In this document: one piece after another, positions 1 to 11,264 of the stretch
How positions within the stretch are numbered: position 1 is the stretch's first letter
Layout: each line of letters starts with the position of its first letter
NCBI RefSeq assembly: GCF_905115235.1
Contig: NC_051854.1
Coordinates: 63,913,463 to 63,977,462 of the forward strand
Origin: Hermetia illucens
Lineage: Eukaryota; Arthropoda; Insecta; Diptera; Stratiomyidae
Direction of reading: 5' to 3'
DNA length: 64,000 nt
Notes under the pieces: model-generated
The model's database searches: none
What the model was told of the DNA's origin: nothing
Seen by the model: only the letters and a program-made list of their open reading frames with translations
Program-made: the position numbers and the translations under genes

Positions 1-298
1 ATATGGTATAGTTTCCAATTGGTTTAAGAAAGTTCAACACCATTCCATGCAGAGTAGCCAGAATTATGCAAATTTGATTCACCAATTTTGGTCTCTGAAT
101 AAATTAGACACAAGTCGTGAGCACGTTCTGTTCCGTAGAGCGCTGTCACATCCGTCCAACTTACTATCAACGAGCCCTCCTTAGGGTGCACACTGTCTAC
201 TCTACTGAGTATCAGCATAACACGCACCTGATAAAAAAATCCTGTGTATAGTGGCTGGCCCTGTGCTGGGAGGGGTGCGGACCCTATGCTGGTGCACA

Positions 299-335
299 TA
301 TATAAGGTTGGTGGTTGTTGCTTCCGAATCATTCC
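299..335 (+). promoter_or_regulatory. Core promoter of the Bearded-family gene
   Basis: TATATAAG (299-306) is followed at 329-335 by TCATTCC, a good arthropod initiator, so transcription probably starts at the A at 331, about 32 bases from the first T of the TATA box. This predicts a 5' leader of about 89 bases. Only this short upstream stretch is in the window. It has a CACCTG E-box (225-230), and I found no YGTGRGAA Su(H) site in it, so the main enhancer is probably to the left of the window or inside the complex. Confidence 0.75.
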
Positions 336-419
336 GATACGAGTTTCCCTCCGACAGAGTTCTTGGACTCAAAGACGTTTTACGAGTAACAATTTTCCCG
401 GACAGTTTTGATAAGAGAA

Positions 420-968
420 ATGTGTATTGATAAGCAATTCAGTGTGTCGTGTGATAACAACAAAGTAGCCGTGAACATGGGCCATCCGAAGAAGGCCAAG
501 TTTGCAACCTACAGTATTAAGAAAGTTCTTCGATCGCTTTTCACAAAACACGCCGAAGCTGCTGCAAACAAAAAAGGAGTAACCTTGACAACATCCCTCG
601 AATCGTTGGACAACATCCGGAATTCTCAGTTTGAGGATCACTACGAAGAGATCGAAGAAAACGCCGCCAATGAAAAATTACTATCCTGCCTTTGCGATGA
701 AATCGAATCGAATTCCGGATCATTTGAAAGGATAAGTGACATCCACTGCAGGCAGCATCTCATTCAGCACCAACGCTACCTGGATGATAACGATCAGGCG
801 GAGATCTTCGTTCCAGTTCGCTTTGCCAGAACCGACGCTGGAACTTTCTTCTGGACAACGAATTTGCAACCGATCGCCACTGACGATGACCTCATTCAAC
901 CATTTCACTGTTCCACTGCAAACCAGAGGCCGCAACTTCAGTTTCAAGATCGCTGGGCCCAAGCCTAA
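420..968 (+). CDS. E(spl)malpha-BFM: Bearded-family protein, E(spl)m-alpha/m4-like
   Basis: An intronless ORF encodes 182 aa from the ATG at 420. Bearded-family proteins bind the E3 ligase Neuralized in the cytoplasm and inhibit Delta endocytosis, and so modulate Notch signalling. Family hallmarks appear in order: a basic, potentially amphipathic helix (residues 23-53, including KKAKFATYSIKKVLRSLF); the Neuralized-binding type motif NAANEKL (81-87); the block PVRFARTDAGTFFWTT (132-147); and the C-terminal DRWAQA (177-182). The 3' UTR carries GY, Brd and K boxes, which is diagnostic of this gene family. A second in-frame ATG at 477 (context GAACATGG) would give 163 aa and start right before the basic helix. 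I kept the upstream ATG because its context (GAAATG) is acceptable. The protein is longer than most Drosophila relatives. I assign it to m-alpha rather than m4 because its nearest complex neighbour is m-beta; that is inference. Confidence 0.93.
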   Translation: MCIDKQFSVSCDNNKVAVNMGHPKKAKFATYSIKKVLRSLFTKHAEAAANKKGVTLTTSLESLDNIRNSQFEDHYEEIEENAANEKLLSCLCDEIESNSGSFERISDIHCRQHLIQHQRYLDDNDQAEIFVPVRFARTDAGTFFWTTNLQPIATDDDLIQPFHCSTANQRPQLQFQDRWAQA

Positions 969-1051
969 AAACGCTTCTTATGGATGACCTCTTATCTTTA
1001 ATCTTCTGAGAAGATTCATTCAAAAAAAATTAAATGAATATGATTCCAGAT

Positions 1052-1248
1052 GTCTTCCGCAAAAAGATTTTTAGAATTTGTTGAAAGCTTTAAGATATTT
1101 GTGATAATCCTCTTTTGAATTCTTTTGATGCTTTTCTTTAATGATTGATAAAAAAATCTATTTTATTTCTATGAATGTTAATATTCAAATTCTTCTACAC
1201 GAAAAACTTGTGATATTTTATACGTAAGAGATTTAAGAAAAAAATAAA
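1052..1248 (+). promoter_or_regulatory. 3' UTR with GY box, Brd box, two K boxes and poly(A) signal
   Basis: After the stop at 968 the 3' UTR contains GTCTTCC (GY box, 1052-1058), AGCTTTA (Brd box, 1086-1092), and TGTGAT (K box) at 1100-1105 and 1209-1214. AATAAA follows at 1243-1248. These are the classic negative regulatory motifs of E(spl)-C and Brd-C transcripts, and are seed-match sites for the miR-7, miR-4/79 and miR-2/11 groups. All three classes lie within 170 bases in the sense orientation. Confidence 0.88.
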
Positions 1249-1409
1249 AAAACTGTACAATACAATCAGAACCTGTTTTTTTATAAATAGTTAATAAGTT
1301 TCGCAAGCGCCATATTCATGCTACTTTTCCTCCCAACTTTTCGGTAATGCAATTTCATCAGAATGATAGAATTGATAACTTCATCGCATCAGAGCATACC
1401 AGGGTCTCT

Positions 1410-2510
1410 ATGATAACGCAGTTCTTCTTCTTTATATTTTGTCCTGTTCAGAAGCGGGGTCAGCCTATCGTGGTCGGTTGCACCATTTTACTCCGTCAAA
1501 CGCTTGATCTGAATGCAGTTGCGAGGCTTCCAAATCTCCATCTAATGTATCAGATCACTATTGTTTCACCGGGCTTTTGGTCGTTCCCCATCGGTTTCGA
1601 TGTTCGTACTAATCTTAGCAAGTGAATTCTCGGTAGCGCCGATTACATGACCACAACATCGAAGATACCTTTCTTGCAACTTCTCCACGATCGGTGCACC
1701 CCCATATCGATTGCGGGTCTCCTCACTTGAAATGTGACCATAGCATGTTACGCCACTGGTTCAATGCAACATCTTCGTCTCCTTTACCGCTAGGTGCCGT
1801 TCATTGTCTTTTATAGTCGGCCAACACTCAGAACTATAGAAGGCGACAAACCGAATGGTATTGCAGGAAATTTAAGATTTGAAACGTTCGTTAATATCTT
1901 AATCATAAAAAAGGCCAGTTATGTAACTCCACTTCATCCAGGTTGCGTTAATACGTGAAGCAATTCCATAATGCGGTGCTCCATTGGCTGATTGCATTGA
2001 TTCGAAATAATTAAATCGTTCAGTTTTGGGCAGATAACTGCCACTGACAGTGATAGCGCCTGTTTCATGGGGATCGGTCGACAAAGATTCTGTATTATTC
2101 AGATTCATTGAAGCGATCATTCCATTTTGGACAAGTTGCTCGAGATCAGCTCTGCTATAAGATGCTTCCTTGGTGAACGCCGACAGGTACACGAATTGGT
2201 TTTGGTACACCCGCAACACTTCAAACTTTACTTTTCGGATAATGATAGAGCAATTTAATCCAGTGCAAGAGCTCTTCTAGTACAGGGTGCTGCCCCAAAG
2301 CATTCCAGATCAGTTCGTCTGGCACACTGTCAAACGTCTTCTCATGATCCAGAAATGCGAAGAGGACGATGCTTTTCACGGTGTTTGTCTATGAGTAACC
2401 GCGCAACGTGTAACGCGGCAGTAGCTCCACAGTTTTTGGGCAAACTGTGCTTGATTCAAAGTTATTTGGACGATGTCGCGAATACGGTTGTCCAGAGTTC
2501 GTTCACCGGA
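1410..2510 (-). mobile_element. Family 1 LINE, 5'-truncated RT portion
   Basis: Read on the minus strand, this encodes RT thumb and C-terminal pieces of a non-LTR element, broken by stops and frame changes. One piece, NNTESLSTDPHETG, lies near 2080, and further 3' is the recurrent GYF-like tail ending near 1415 in an AAGAAGAAGAA-type terminus. It is homologous to the other family 1 copies near 8.9, 17, 25, 32, 35 and 50 kb. The C-terminal signature RWYGHAIRANENSLAKIG, best kept in the 8.9 kb copy, defines the family. The clade is RTE/CR1-like and not certain. Confidence 0.75.
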
Positions 2511-2514
2511 AGTG

Positions 2515-4110
2515 CAGTCGATCATCCTAGGTAGACCGGAAGAGGAAAGGCTCATCAGGAAATGTGCAACAGTGGTGAAACGGATGCGGTCGGCAACGTT
2601 CCTCCAGAAGAACGGTGCCAAAAACGGGCTGATGAAACTGGAAGAACTGGACGGTCATGAAGAGCAGTAGAAGATAAACTTAAACCAGATATAGCCGCCT
2701 TTTCCGCTAAGAACACTGCAAGCGCCAAACGGATCGTAGATAGCCCACTGTAAAGCGAACTTGGGAAAAGCGGAAAGAGGAAGAAGGAAGGAGACTTTAT
2801 CGTAATAGCTTCCAGGACCTAAAAGAAGAAGGCAAAGAAAGATAAAATGGAAAAACTGGCTACGCCGCCAGAGATCCGTCTGTCCAAAGACAAGAAGGCT
2901 ACCAAACAAAAGCCAGTGACAGAGAAGACGAGGGAACGAAGATAGGCTAGAACGTCGGCTCTGCCCATGAAGCCGACGGAAGGCAAGACATTTGCGGAAG
3001 TCCTTAATGAAATCCGCTACTAGAAGAAACCCGAAGACAATGGTGCAGAAGTGCCTTCTATACGCAAAATGAAGGGTGGCCGAACCCTCGTCGAACAAGG
3101 CCCGAATACTACTGGCAAAAGTACGTTCTGCGAAGTGGTCAAGGGAATAATGGGGGAAAAGGCTCTTGTTCCTAGTCTAGAGTTTATGTGCCCTCTTCAA
3201 ATTCGAAATCTTGACTGCATCACAGAAAAGTTTTAAGTGGAGGAGGCCATAAAGCGCTTATGTCCAGAGGTAACCAATGTCCCCCATTCCTTGGATTTTT
3301 CCCTAAATGAATAATTATTCAACAACTTTCGCCAATAAAATATATATTTATAACTTTTCTCTTAATTATGTACTCTTTTATTACCCTGCTTTTTATCTAG
3401 GCCTCTGTTATCCATCTTTCATTTTAGGAAAAAGTAAACATTCCTAAATTAAAATTTTTCCTATCAGAGCTCTTCCAAACAAAACAAGCTTCATTTTTCG
3501 TTTCTTTCAATTATGGGACTTCCCTTCTAATTTTTATTTTCTAATAAGGCTTTAAATTAGATAAACTAATAGCCTTCAAAGCTATCAAAATAAGTATAAA
3601 TCTTTTAAGCCTTTTAATTTCAATGTATTCGCTTTGCAGTGTGTTCAATCTTTAGGGCGGAACTGGAAAGTGCTTAGGCGCGACTAGCATGATTCGTATC
3701 CTACAAATCAACATACACCAGAGTGCAACCGCTTACCAGTTACTAGCGCAATTCGCTGCGGAGGAAAAGGCTGATCTCAGTTTTATGGCATCTCGACTTA
3801 TCGGGTACCGCTGCCATCTAGGTTCGGGACGGCGTTCGACTTTGTGTTCATGCACAAGGCAGAGGGAATGGGTTTGTCTGGATTCGATGTTTAGGGAACA
3901 CGTTCTTTAGTGTTTACCTGACGCCGATCGAGGCGATGGCGGACTTTCGGTGCCGGCTTGATGATCTGGAGAACGCCGTTTCGGGCACAGAGGGTGATTT
4001 TAATGCCAGGGCCCTTGAATGGGGCATGCCTCAGCGAAACTCCAGAACCTGATAATGACAGCGTGTGAGGCTTCCATGCTCGCGCGAAGTAATGCGTTAA
4101 ACGGTTCCAG
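2515..4110 (+). mobile_element. R1-like LINE, ORF1 and endonuclease fragments
   Basis: ORF1-type sequence runs from about 2515 to 3310 (pieces such as EKCATVVKRMRSATF-like and GKTFAEVLNEI, then EVVKGIMGEKALVPSLE). An endonuclease start follows at 3689 (IRILQINIHQSATAYQLLAQ), then GDFNAR-like sequence near 4000. These match the gag-like ORF1 and APE endonuclease of R1-clade elements. The copy is decayed, with stops in every frame. The stretch 3311-3655 between the two parts is AT-rich and non-coding, with nothing recognisable. Confidence 0.75.
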
Positions 4111-4119
4111 GCTAGTTCT

Positions 4120-4470
4120 CTGATGACAGAGAGGTGTTTGATTGGTTGTCCGACGGCGTACTATTGCGGGACTCCAACACTCATGCGTACACCCATTTAC
4201 CTACCCTTGCCTCACAAAAAAAAAGATGCGGTCAAAAGTCTTCTTCTGGACTACCTTTATTTTTTCATATTGGAATGGTCGTGTTTTCTTGCCAGTTCTA
4301 TCCTCCTCAATCACTGGATTGAAGAATTCACTGAGCCACACTGTTGGGTCTCAGCTCTTCGTTTTCAAGAGTCGTCAGGTCCTATTGATTTCCCCGATTT
4401 CATTAGTTTTATTGCTTCCTCGACTTCAGTGCCGCTGACAGTTTCGTCTCTATGGTTTTCCGTGGGTACC
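4120..4470. other. Unassigned stretch, possible LINE debris
   Basis: Short overlapping ORFs lie in this stretch, including one with LSDGVLLRDSNTHAYTH that loosely recalls the C-terminal part of an APE-type endonuclease. I cannot place it in a family. Confidence 0.3.
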
Positions 4471-4474
4471 TGTC

Positions 4475-5030
4475 TCGTGGACTTAATCCCACGGTCTTCT
4501 TAAGACACAGATTCATTTTGAGACAACAATCAGAACTCCACTGCAACAAGTTACAACAGTACCAGTCTATACCAAGTGCATGGCTTAGCATTCATACTGG
4601 TGAATGCAAGATCTACCTAAATTTCTACTGAACTAAGGAGTACGGCACCCGTGTTGAAACGCAACACCATGTCGAGGACCGAAGGTCTCTGTTCGCTTGA
4701 AAGCAAGCAAAAGGCCCCATGAAGCTCTCACTAGGGGCTAACCGCACCAACCGAGCTGAACACACATACAGCAGGAATTCTCTTGAAGTATGGGAATTCA
4801 GGCGCTATCCGGTTTCGTGATCTACGGCCACTTCAGATGACTCACCGTGCCGACTCGAGTCTCATCGCCCTAGTTAGGCCTTTGGAGCATTCGTCTAGTG
4901 CATCACGATCGGCAAACCAATCTGATACAGCGTCCCCTGGTGCCACCACTATGGAGGTTCTTCTCGGTCGCTTGGTTTTGGTTCCGCTGACGGGGTTGTC
5001 GCCCCGACTTCCTCACCGCCACTTCTGAGG
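4475..5030 (+). repeat. Interspersed repeat X, copy 1
   Basis: The sequence from TTAATCCCACGGTCTTCTTAA onward, with AAGGAGTA-GCCACCC and a GGTGCC-CCAC-TGGAGGTTCT tail, recurs at 37790-38195 (+). The core CCACGGTCYTCYT recurs inverted near 10083-10147 and 21362-21425. It has no coding potential. It may be the untranslated end of a retroelement, but I cannot classify it. Confidence 0.55.
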
Positions 5031-5489
5031 ACCAGCGCTGCAAACAAGTGGAAGTGTTGCAAATGTCAGCAGTGCTGCAGGTTTTCAAATCATAAGCAAT
5101 GGTAAACCTATCTACCACCATTTCATCAACAACAGACGGAACAAAAATCAAGCAAGTAACCCGCTCCTCCAATCTCTCAAAACTGTTCGCAGGAAACTGA
5201 ATAAAAATTCCCATGGAATGACGAATAAACGTCAAATGCGTTGATTTCCCGTCTGCCTGCTCCGGGTTGGACCAAATGTCCCTGGTGTACCCCAACCTTT
5301 CTCACCTGTGGACCTGATGAATGTGCTCTTCAAACACAGTTCCTCATCTGCTTCAAGTGTGCGTGGCATTACCTATGACATATTACGCAGCTTGTATGAT
5401 TCCGCTTAAATACGACTGTTCGTGTCTTTAAATTCTCTGTGCATGCAAAAGTAGGTGCTGCCTACTTTTGCATGCATATATAGAGAATC

Positions 5490-6700
5490 ACTCGTCAAGT
5501 ATTGATTCCAAAAAGGAACAAAGATCTCAACTTCAGAGCAATTTCATTAATCAATGTACTTGCCAAAACAGTCAATGCAATGGTCCAAGACTGGCTCTAC
5601 CATTTCCAGGAAGATTTTGAAAGTTTACCAAGCCGAAGCTATGCTTATAGCGTCATACAGGCAGAACACCATTATTCGCTTTGTACGTTTCCATTGTATG
5701 GCATATGAAAAGGTTAAACTAAACCAGTTGAGACGTCCTTCGACTATTATGCTACCCCCACTGATCCCCATTAACATCAACCAACCCAGTACCATAAGGA
5801 TGGACAAACATCGGAGACTCAACATGAGAATTCTCAGTTGATCTTACACACTCAGACCCATGCTTAAATATGATGCATCGTCAATTGTCAACAGAATTAC
5901 ATTAACAAAAACTGCACAACTTTACAGCCTCTCAACTGTGACGCTGTGCAGGGCTACTCAAATCCACCCCAATCTTCGCCATTACGAACGAACCTCCAAC
6001 ACTGAAGAATGATTCTCACTAGACGATAAATCATCAAATGAAAAACTTTTCACAGGAAAGTTTTGAAATTGTTTATCCAAATTTTGCAGCTGAAAATGAA
6101 TATACTCACTGAGCCTTTGAAAAGATTTTCACCGGATCAAAAATGATCGAATACCGGACACAATACTCCTCACAACCCCTCACGATTTCAAATTGTAGCC
6201 TAATGTAGCCGACTTGTGGGTGAACTGGCAAATTGCTGCTTCCATCTCCTTGGTACTGACACAGCAGGCTCAGCTGCTCTTACAGGCGATGTTGTTGTTT
6301 TCTACATGTCAGAACCCATATTTCCCATAAATTACCATTTAATTGACAGCTTGGTAGCGTACAAATGCACCACATCGCAAAAACCCACCGACTATTTAGC
6401 TTTAATTCATACTATTGTTGATGATTCCCATCTTAAGGAAGTTTAGCTAATTTGAACTCCAGGGCACAGCGGAGTTCCAATTAATGAGCTAGCACACGAA
6501 GTTAGCAAATGAACTACCCACTCCACTCTAAAACTTAAATCTGAAACGACCAACTTCATTAACACCCTTGTCGCCAACCACATCTTCAAGTAGGTCTTCC
6601 TGGCCAAGATAGGTGCCTCAACCACGGAGCGCTCCAACACATGCCAAAACCGTGACCAACAAAGGTACGTCAGAGGTCAGCATATCAGACGTCAGGAAGG
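5490..6700 (+). mobile_element. LINE with RNase H domain (I-like), decayed
   Basis: The RT motif 0/1 region (PKRNKDLNFRAISLINVLAKTVN, near 5502) is followed near 6440 by an RNase H-like segment (TPGHSGVPINELAHEVSK). This domain order is that of I/LOA-group LINEs. The RT core between them is mostly lost and many stops are present. Confidence 0.65.
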
Positions 6701-7300
6701 AAACAGGCTTCAGATGCTAAATGACCTAAGCCTTCCATATCGGAGCGAAGAAAGCGGAGAACGGTGGATATCAGCTCCCAAGAGACCTAACCCAATTCCA
6801 AGGGGGGCAAATCCCGAGAAGGCCAAGGTTGAAGGTAGGAACCAGGTGACCGGTCGTTAGCTATGCTAATGCGGTAATCGAAGGCCTCATCGTCATGGAT
6901 ATTTGTGAGGGATGAAAGAAGGACCTCTGAGTGTAATTACGTGGTATTTCTAAGGATTAATTATTAGAAATAATAAAAAAATATCGGTATTTGGAAATAA
7001 AAATCAACACTAGCGAATAGGGAAAACAAGTTTTTATTATTTCTAAGAAGGACCCCGCCTTCACCTACATACGCTTTGGACCACGGTTTACATTGGGAGA
7101 TTGTGCGATGGAAGTAAGATGGATTGAGACTATAGTTTCCAAATTTCCAGGATGAAAGGGAATGGAGCTGATAACGTGTATTGGGGATGATATACCAGGG
7201 GCACACATGGTGACGTTCTACCTTCACAAAGCCGCTATAATTGAAACCGTTAAGCTTCTGTGTTTTCTCATCACTCAAAGAATGGATCACCACATGCGAT
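6700..7300. other. Unassigned DNA
   Basis: No ORF or repeat here can be supported. Around 6780-6850 there is purine-rich sequence that may be the 3' end of the preceding LINE. Confidence 0.4.
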
Positions 7301-9345
7301 TATGGAGAACTTTTCAAAGCAAGGAGGAAGGCAAAAGCAAACTTATCAAGGCCGGGGAAGAGCGATCCTTGAAGGCAATTAAAAGTCGTACCTGCCTCAT
7401 CAAATACTAATCTGGCCGTTTATCTGTCCACATGTGCAGGGAGAAATGAAAGAAAGGCGCTTCGGAGGATATATCGGAAACAAAGGCCACCGAGGTCTCC
7501 GAAGGAATCGCGGAGACTATAGAGGCTAAAAAGGTAGGACCAAGCAGGGAATTGGAGCCGCTAAACACAGAAGAGGAGAATCTGGACGGGCTACACCTGG
7601 ACCTCCTTAAGTTGAACAGCGAAATGCAAGGAAGTGCCTTGTTGGATGAGGAAGATGATACTCCGACTGGAGAGAAGAACTTTGAAGCACTAATCGAGCC
7701 AATGTCCAAAGCTAAGATAGCCCAGGTAAATCTCCATCATGCAAAATCTACATCTATAGTAATCACAAGGGCAAGCTCCAAGGATTACAATGGAATAGTG
7801 CTGACTCAAGAACCCAGGGTGTACCGGGAGTAGATTCGCGGTCTAAAGGGAAGAAGCATGAAGGTAATTTGAAACTCTTCTAGTGAAATACCAAGAACTT
7901 GTATCATTTCCAATCGAATATATAGGCCTTTCAGGGTTTCTAACTGGAGATCTAGTGGCTGCCCAAGACCCTCTGAAAACTGAGAGAAGAATTGAAGGGG
8001 CAGTCGTGTCATCAAGATACATGCTTCCCAGAGGATGTCGCCCGGATCCCACCGGAATTAGTCATTAGACTGCGAAGTTCTGCCAGATGATGGCGCTATC
8101 ACTTATCCTTGGCTGCGACGCCAATGCCCACCACGAGTTTTGGGAAAACAACGACATCATCAATCGAAGAAATAAGTACCTTCCTGGATTCATCTTTAGT
8201 AATAAGTTATAAGTACATAATGTAGGGAACACACCGATATTCGTGACCAGCACCAGATCATTGAGGTCAACTCGTAGTAGAGAAGTCAAGTAGATGGGAA
8301 AATAGGGAATTTCAGGAGAACACATTTTCCACACACGACACTTGAGTGACAACATGGCTCACCTAAGGTGAACAGTGACATCAGGAGTAAACAAAAACTG
8401 GAAACAGTGGTGGAAGATCCCAATAGGACCTTTGTTGACGCATAAGCAGCCAAGGCGATCAAGTCATCAAGAGACGTACTCTGATGGAACAGGAGCCTAG
8501 CCAAAATGAGAACAGAAGTCCAAAAACCCTTCAACCGGGAAAACAAACTGACTGACTGACTGGCCAAAATACAAAAATACACTGACGGCGTATAGTAACA
8601 TGATCAAGGAAACAAAACGAAACAGTTTCAAGGAATTCTGTAAAGGGATCATACGAACTGCAGAAGCGTCAATGCTATATAAGGCAATAGGCAAAGGCAA
8701 GGCAATATTTTCTGTCTGTCTGAAGAAGGAAGATGGGACATTTACCGAGAATGAAGAGGACAGATTGCATCTGCTCCTCAGAACTAATTTCCCGGGATCC
8801 TACTCCACGGCGGAAAGCAACAGCTTTCGGCCAGACATCTCAACAACGGACAGAAGGAGGAAAAAAGTGAAGTGGAAACTAGCGAAAGAGGTATATTCGG
8901 AAGCTAGAGTAAAATGGATAGTTCTTCTTTTTCTTCAGCCTTTGTCCCGTTAACAAGCGGGGTCGGCTCGTCGTGATCGGCTTCGCCATTTGGCTCTGGG
9001 TGCAATCTCGAGGCTTTCAAATTCCCATCCAGCGTATCAAGCCACCGTTGTTTAGGTCTGCCTTTTGGTCGTTTACCATCGACTTCGATGTTCAGACCAA
9101 TCTTGGCCAGTGAATTCTCGTTTGCACGAATTGCGTGACCATACCATCGAAGACGCCTCTCTCGCAACTTTTCCACGAGTAAAATGGATAGTGGAAACCT
9201 TTAAACCACTGAAACCATCTGTCAGAACAAACAATCATATTGCAAAGTTTGTTCTTGCAGGAAAATATGCATTTTGTTTGTTCAGAACTTATCTTGTTAG
9301 TAGGAAACGGAACTCACGAAACACTTGCTAGGTGAATGTTCCACC
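7300..9345 (+). mobile_element. I/LOA-like LINE (family 5), ORF1 end and endonuclease
   Basis: An ORF1-type C-terminus (about 7300-7410) is followed by the endonuclease start KIAQVNLHHAKSTSIVITRA (near 7710) and QEPRVYRE. Degraded endonuclease follows (GCDANAHHEFW-like, near 8110), then the linker and start of RT (VKWIVETFKPLKPS). The element is interrupted at 8923-9176 by a family 1 LINE. Joining the flanks across that insertion restores the reading EARVKWIVETFKPLKPS. It is decayed, with many stops in the endonuclease. Confidence 0.72.
8923..9176 (-). mobile_element. Family 1 LINE, 5'-truncated 254-bp insertion with target-site duplication
   Basis: The minus strand is open for 90 codons and encodes the family C-terminus (MEKLRERRLRWYGHAIRANE, then LAKIGLNIEVDGKRPKGRPK). 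It ends in an AAGAAAAAGAAG-type tail. The insertion is flanked by perfect 16-bp duplications, GAGTAAAATGGATAGT at 8907-8922 and 9177-9192. It lies inside another LINE (7300-9345) and so is younger than that host element. Confidence 0.93.
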
Positions 9346-10000
9346 GAATTCTAATAGGTCCAGACTACAGGTTCTTTTGTGGATGTAGTTCAGTTGCAGC
9401 GAGTAATTTCCACTACAGGGAATCCTGCGATATGTAAACGAATTTTGGATATTCCGGGGGAAGGGTAAAATGGAGTTTAATGCCCACTATGTTCTGAGTA
9501 CTTCGGAGGTGAGCATCGGATAATCGGTCAATTTTCGCTTTGTTTCAGATTTTAAGATAGCTCAGCCCTCGTGGCTGATCTTGATTAACCCGTATGATCA
9601 TTTGGCCTTCCCCAAACTGAACATTCAATGCGTTTTGTTCTTGATCCAGTATTTTGATTATATCAGAGGTAATTAAATGTGAATCGCTTGGTCCGGTTTA
9701 GATTTATGGCTGCTTGTGTTTGTTTTTATGCATGTCCCGTTGATATAGGTTTATCATTTACTCAACGTGGGTGTGATGATAGTGGCTGAAACTCAAGGAA
9801 AAACAACAGTAATTCAAAATAAGAAGTCATATGCCCCTATGTTCATCCACGAAGCTTACTATAGAAGAATTCTGGAGGGATATGGTCTTGGCCTGATAAT
9901 TTCCGGTGGACCCCCTTGTGGGAGTTTCAAGGTGATTGTGCCATATCGCGAGCAGAGCTCCTTGTGAGGCCCAGTGTAGAGTTGCGCTGTACAAATCAGG
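9346..10000. other. Unassigned DNA
   Basis: No supported gene. The part near 9220-9345 resembles 55265-55380 (shared core CATATTGCAAAGTT), a small unclassified repeat. A short plus-strand ORF at 9767-9967 has no recognisable domain. Confidence 0.4.
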
Positions 10001-10165
10001 CCCCGTACCCCATAGTTGTGGCACAGGTATGAGACAGTCCTCTCATGGACTCAATATAAACCAGTACCGCTATGCTTATCTCGCATTTCGATTCTGAAGA
10101 GGACCGTGGATTCATGCCTAAACGACAGGCATTTACGTTAAAAAAGTAAAAGAATTCCTGAGTAG
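10000..10165 (-). repeat. Interspersed repeat X, diverged copy
   Basis: Contains GAGGACCGTGGATTCATGCC, the inverted form of the core seen at 4475, 21362 and 37790. Short and diverged. Confidence 0.45.
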
Positions 10166-10289
10166 CTCCAGTAGTATAAGCTAAAGTGGATTTGGCAGCA
10201 TAGTCCGTGGTACCAAATTGGCCTTGCCAATGGAAGAACACATGGCATGCAGCTCTTACTGAAGCTGCCAAGTGCGACGATCTAAGCAC

Positions 10290-10800
10290 AATATAGCTAG
10301 TAGATCAATAAGGTCATTTTGATCCATTTTGCACTCGCAATGGTAATTAGATACTAGTTTATTTGGATCGAATCTCAATTTTGTTCGAGCCTGCTGTGAG
10401 CATTCAGCTTTTCTTCGTGTGTTTTGCTCTTCGGAAATTGCTGCAGCAAGTAGACGCTCTTGCTCGTAAGTTTGTAATCCGTACGCAATGTTGTTCTTAA
10501 CTCTTTCAGATCTTGAAGTAGACGCTCTGATTCGGTGATATTCTCATGTTCCAGCAGCCCTTAAAATCGAGGATTTGTTCTATTTCCAGTCGAAAGAAAT
10601 GTTCTCCAGGCATTTCAGCAGCTCTACTGGCTAGTAGCTAGCGTGCACGCCTGCTATATCTGCCAATGTCTGACTTTTTGGGTGGAATTTTCAATAATCT
10701 TCTTCTCCTCTAGTTTTGGCTTTTACCATTTCCATGTATGTGCAATAATGACCCCACGTTGGGCGCCGATATTTAAAATATTATAATTTCTCTATCTCTA
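10290..10800 (-). mobile_element. Fossil LTR retroelement, leader and possible gag edge
   Basis: CCCCACGTTGGGCGCC (10752-10767) is identical to the 3' end of tRNA-Lys (CTT type). On the minus strand it reads as the primer-binding site of an LTR retroelement, placing an LTR edge just to its right and internal sequence to its left. The left side has gag-like charged reading on the minus strand. The element is a broken, old fragment. The family cannot be fixed from this alone; Ty3/gypsy is likeliest. Confidence 0.5.
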
Positions 10801-10814
10801 GGTTTTAGTCCATA

Positions 10815-11215
10815 TGGGGTTTGAGACCAGCAAGACAACTCATCAAAAAAGGGGCAAAAATGCCGCCCTATGGACCAGAACCCTTCTGTGGAATTGGCAA
10901 GGGGTTCTGTTCATTACACTCAGAAAAAAAAAGAGCAACAACTGATGGAACTATACTAGGTGCAATTACTAACAATGGAACAGCTCAGGAGCTTATGGGA
11001 AAATATGAAAGCGCTCACCGGATTATTTAAACCTAAGCGAGAATAGCCTGAGAGTCGTAGTGAAATACTTAACAGACACTGCAGGCTAAAAATACCACCT
11101 GAAGGAGCTTGAGATGTCTGAAAACATTGTCTACAGATTTAGTGGGGAAAGCAATGAAACTTCGATATATATCCTGGAAGATATCTGGCACTTGTGTAAA
11201 ATAGGAAACACACTT
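10815..11215 (+). mobile_element. Family 5 LINE, RNase H end (decayed copy)
   Basis: Parallel to 23600-23970: both carry the block PYGPEPFCGIGKGF / LYGPEPFCGIGNGF, and both end in TCTGGCACTTGTGTAAA. The copy is internally shortened and broken. It abuts an inverted R2-like fragment. Confidence 0.65.
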
Positions 11216-11264
11216 GGAAGAAGTGGTGCAAGACTTGAACGCATAGCAGAACGAAATAGCTTAA

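Noticed and set aside
24-332. 102-codon minus-strand ORF across the m-alpha promoter
   Set aside because: It overlaps the TATA box and initiator of the real gene, has no domain and no better evidence than chance.
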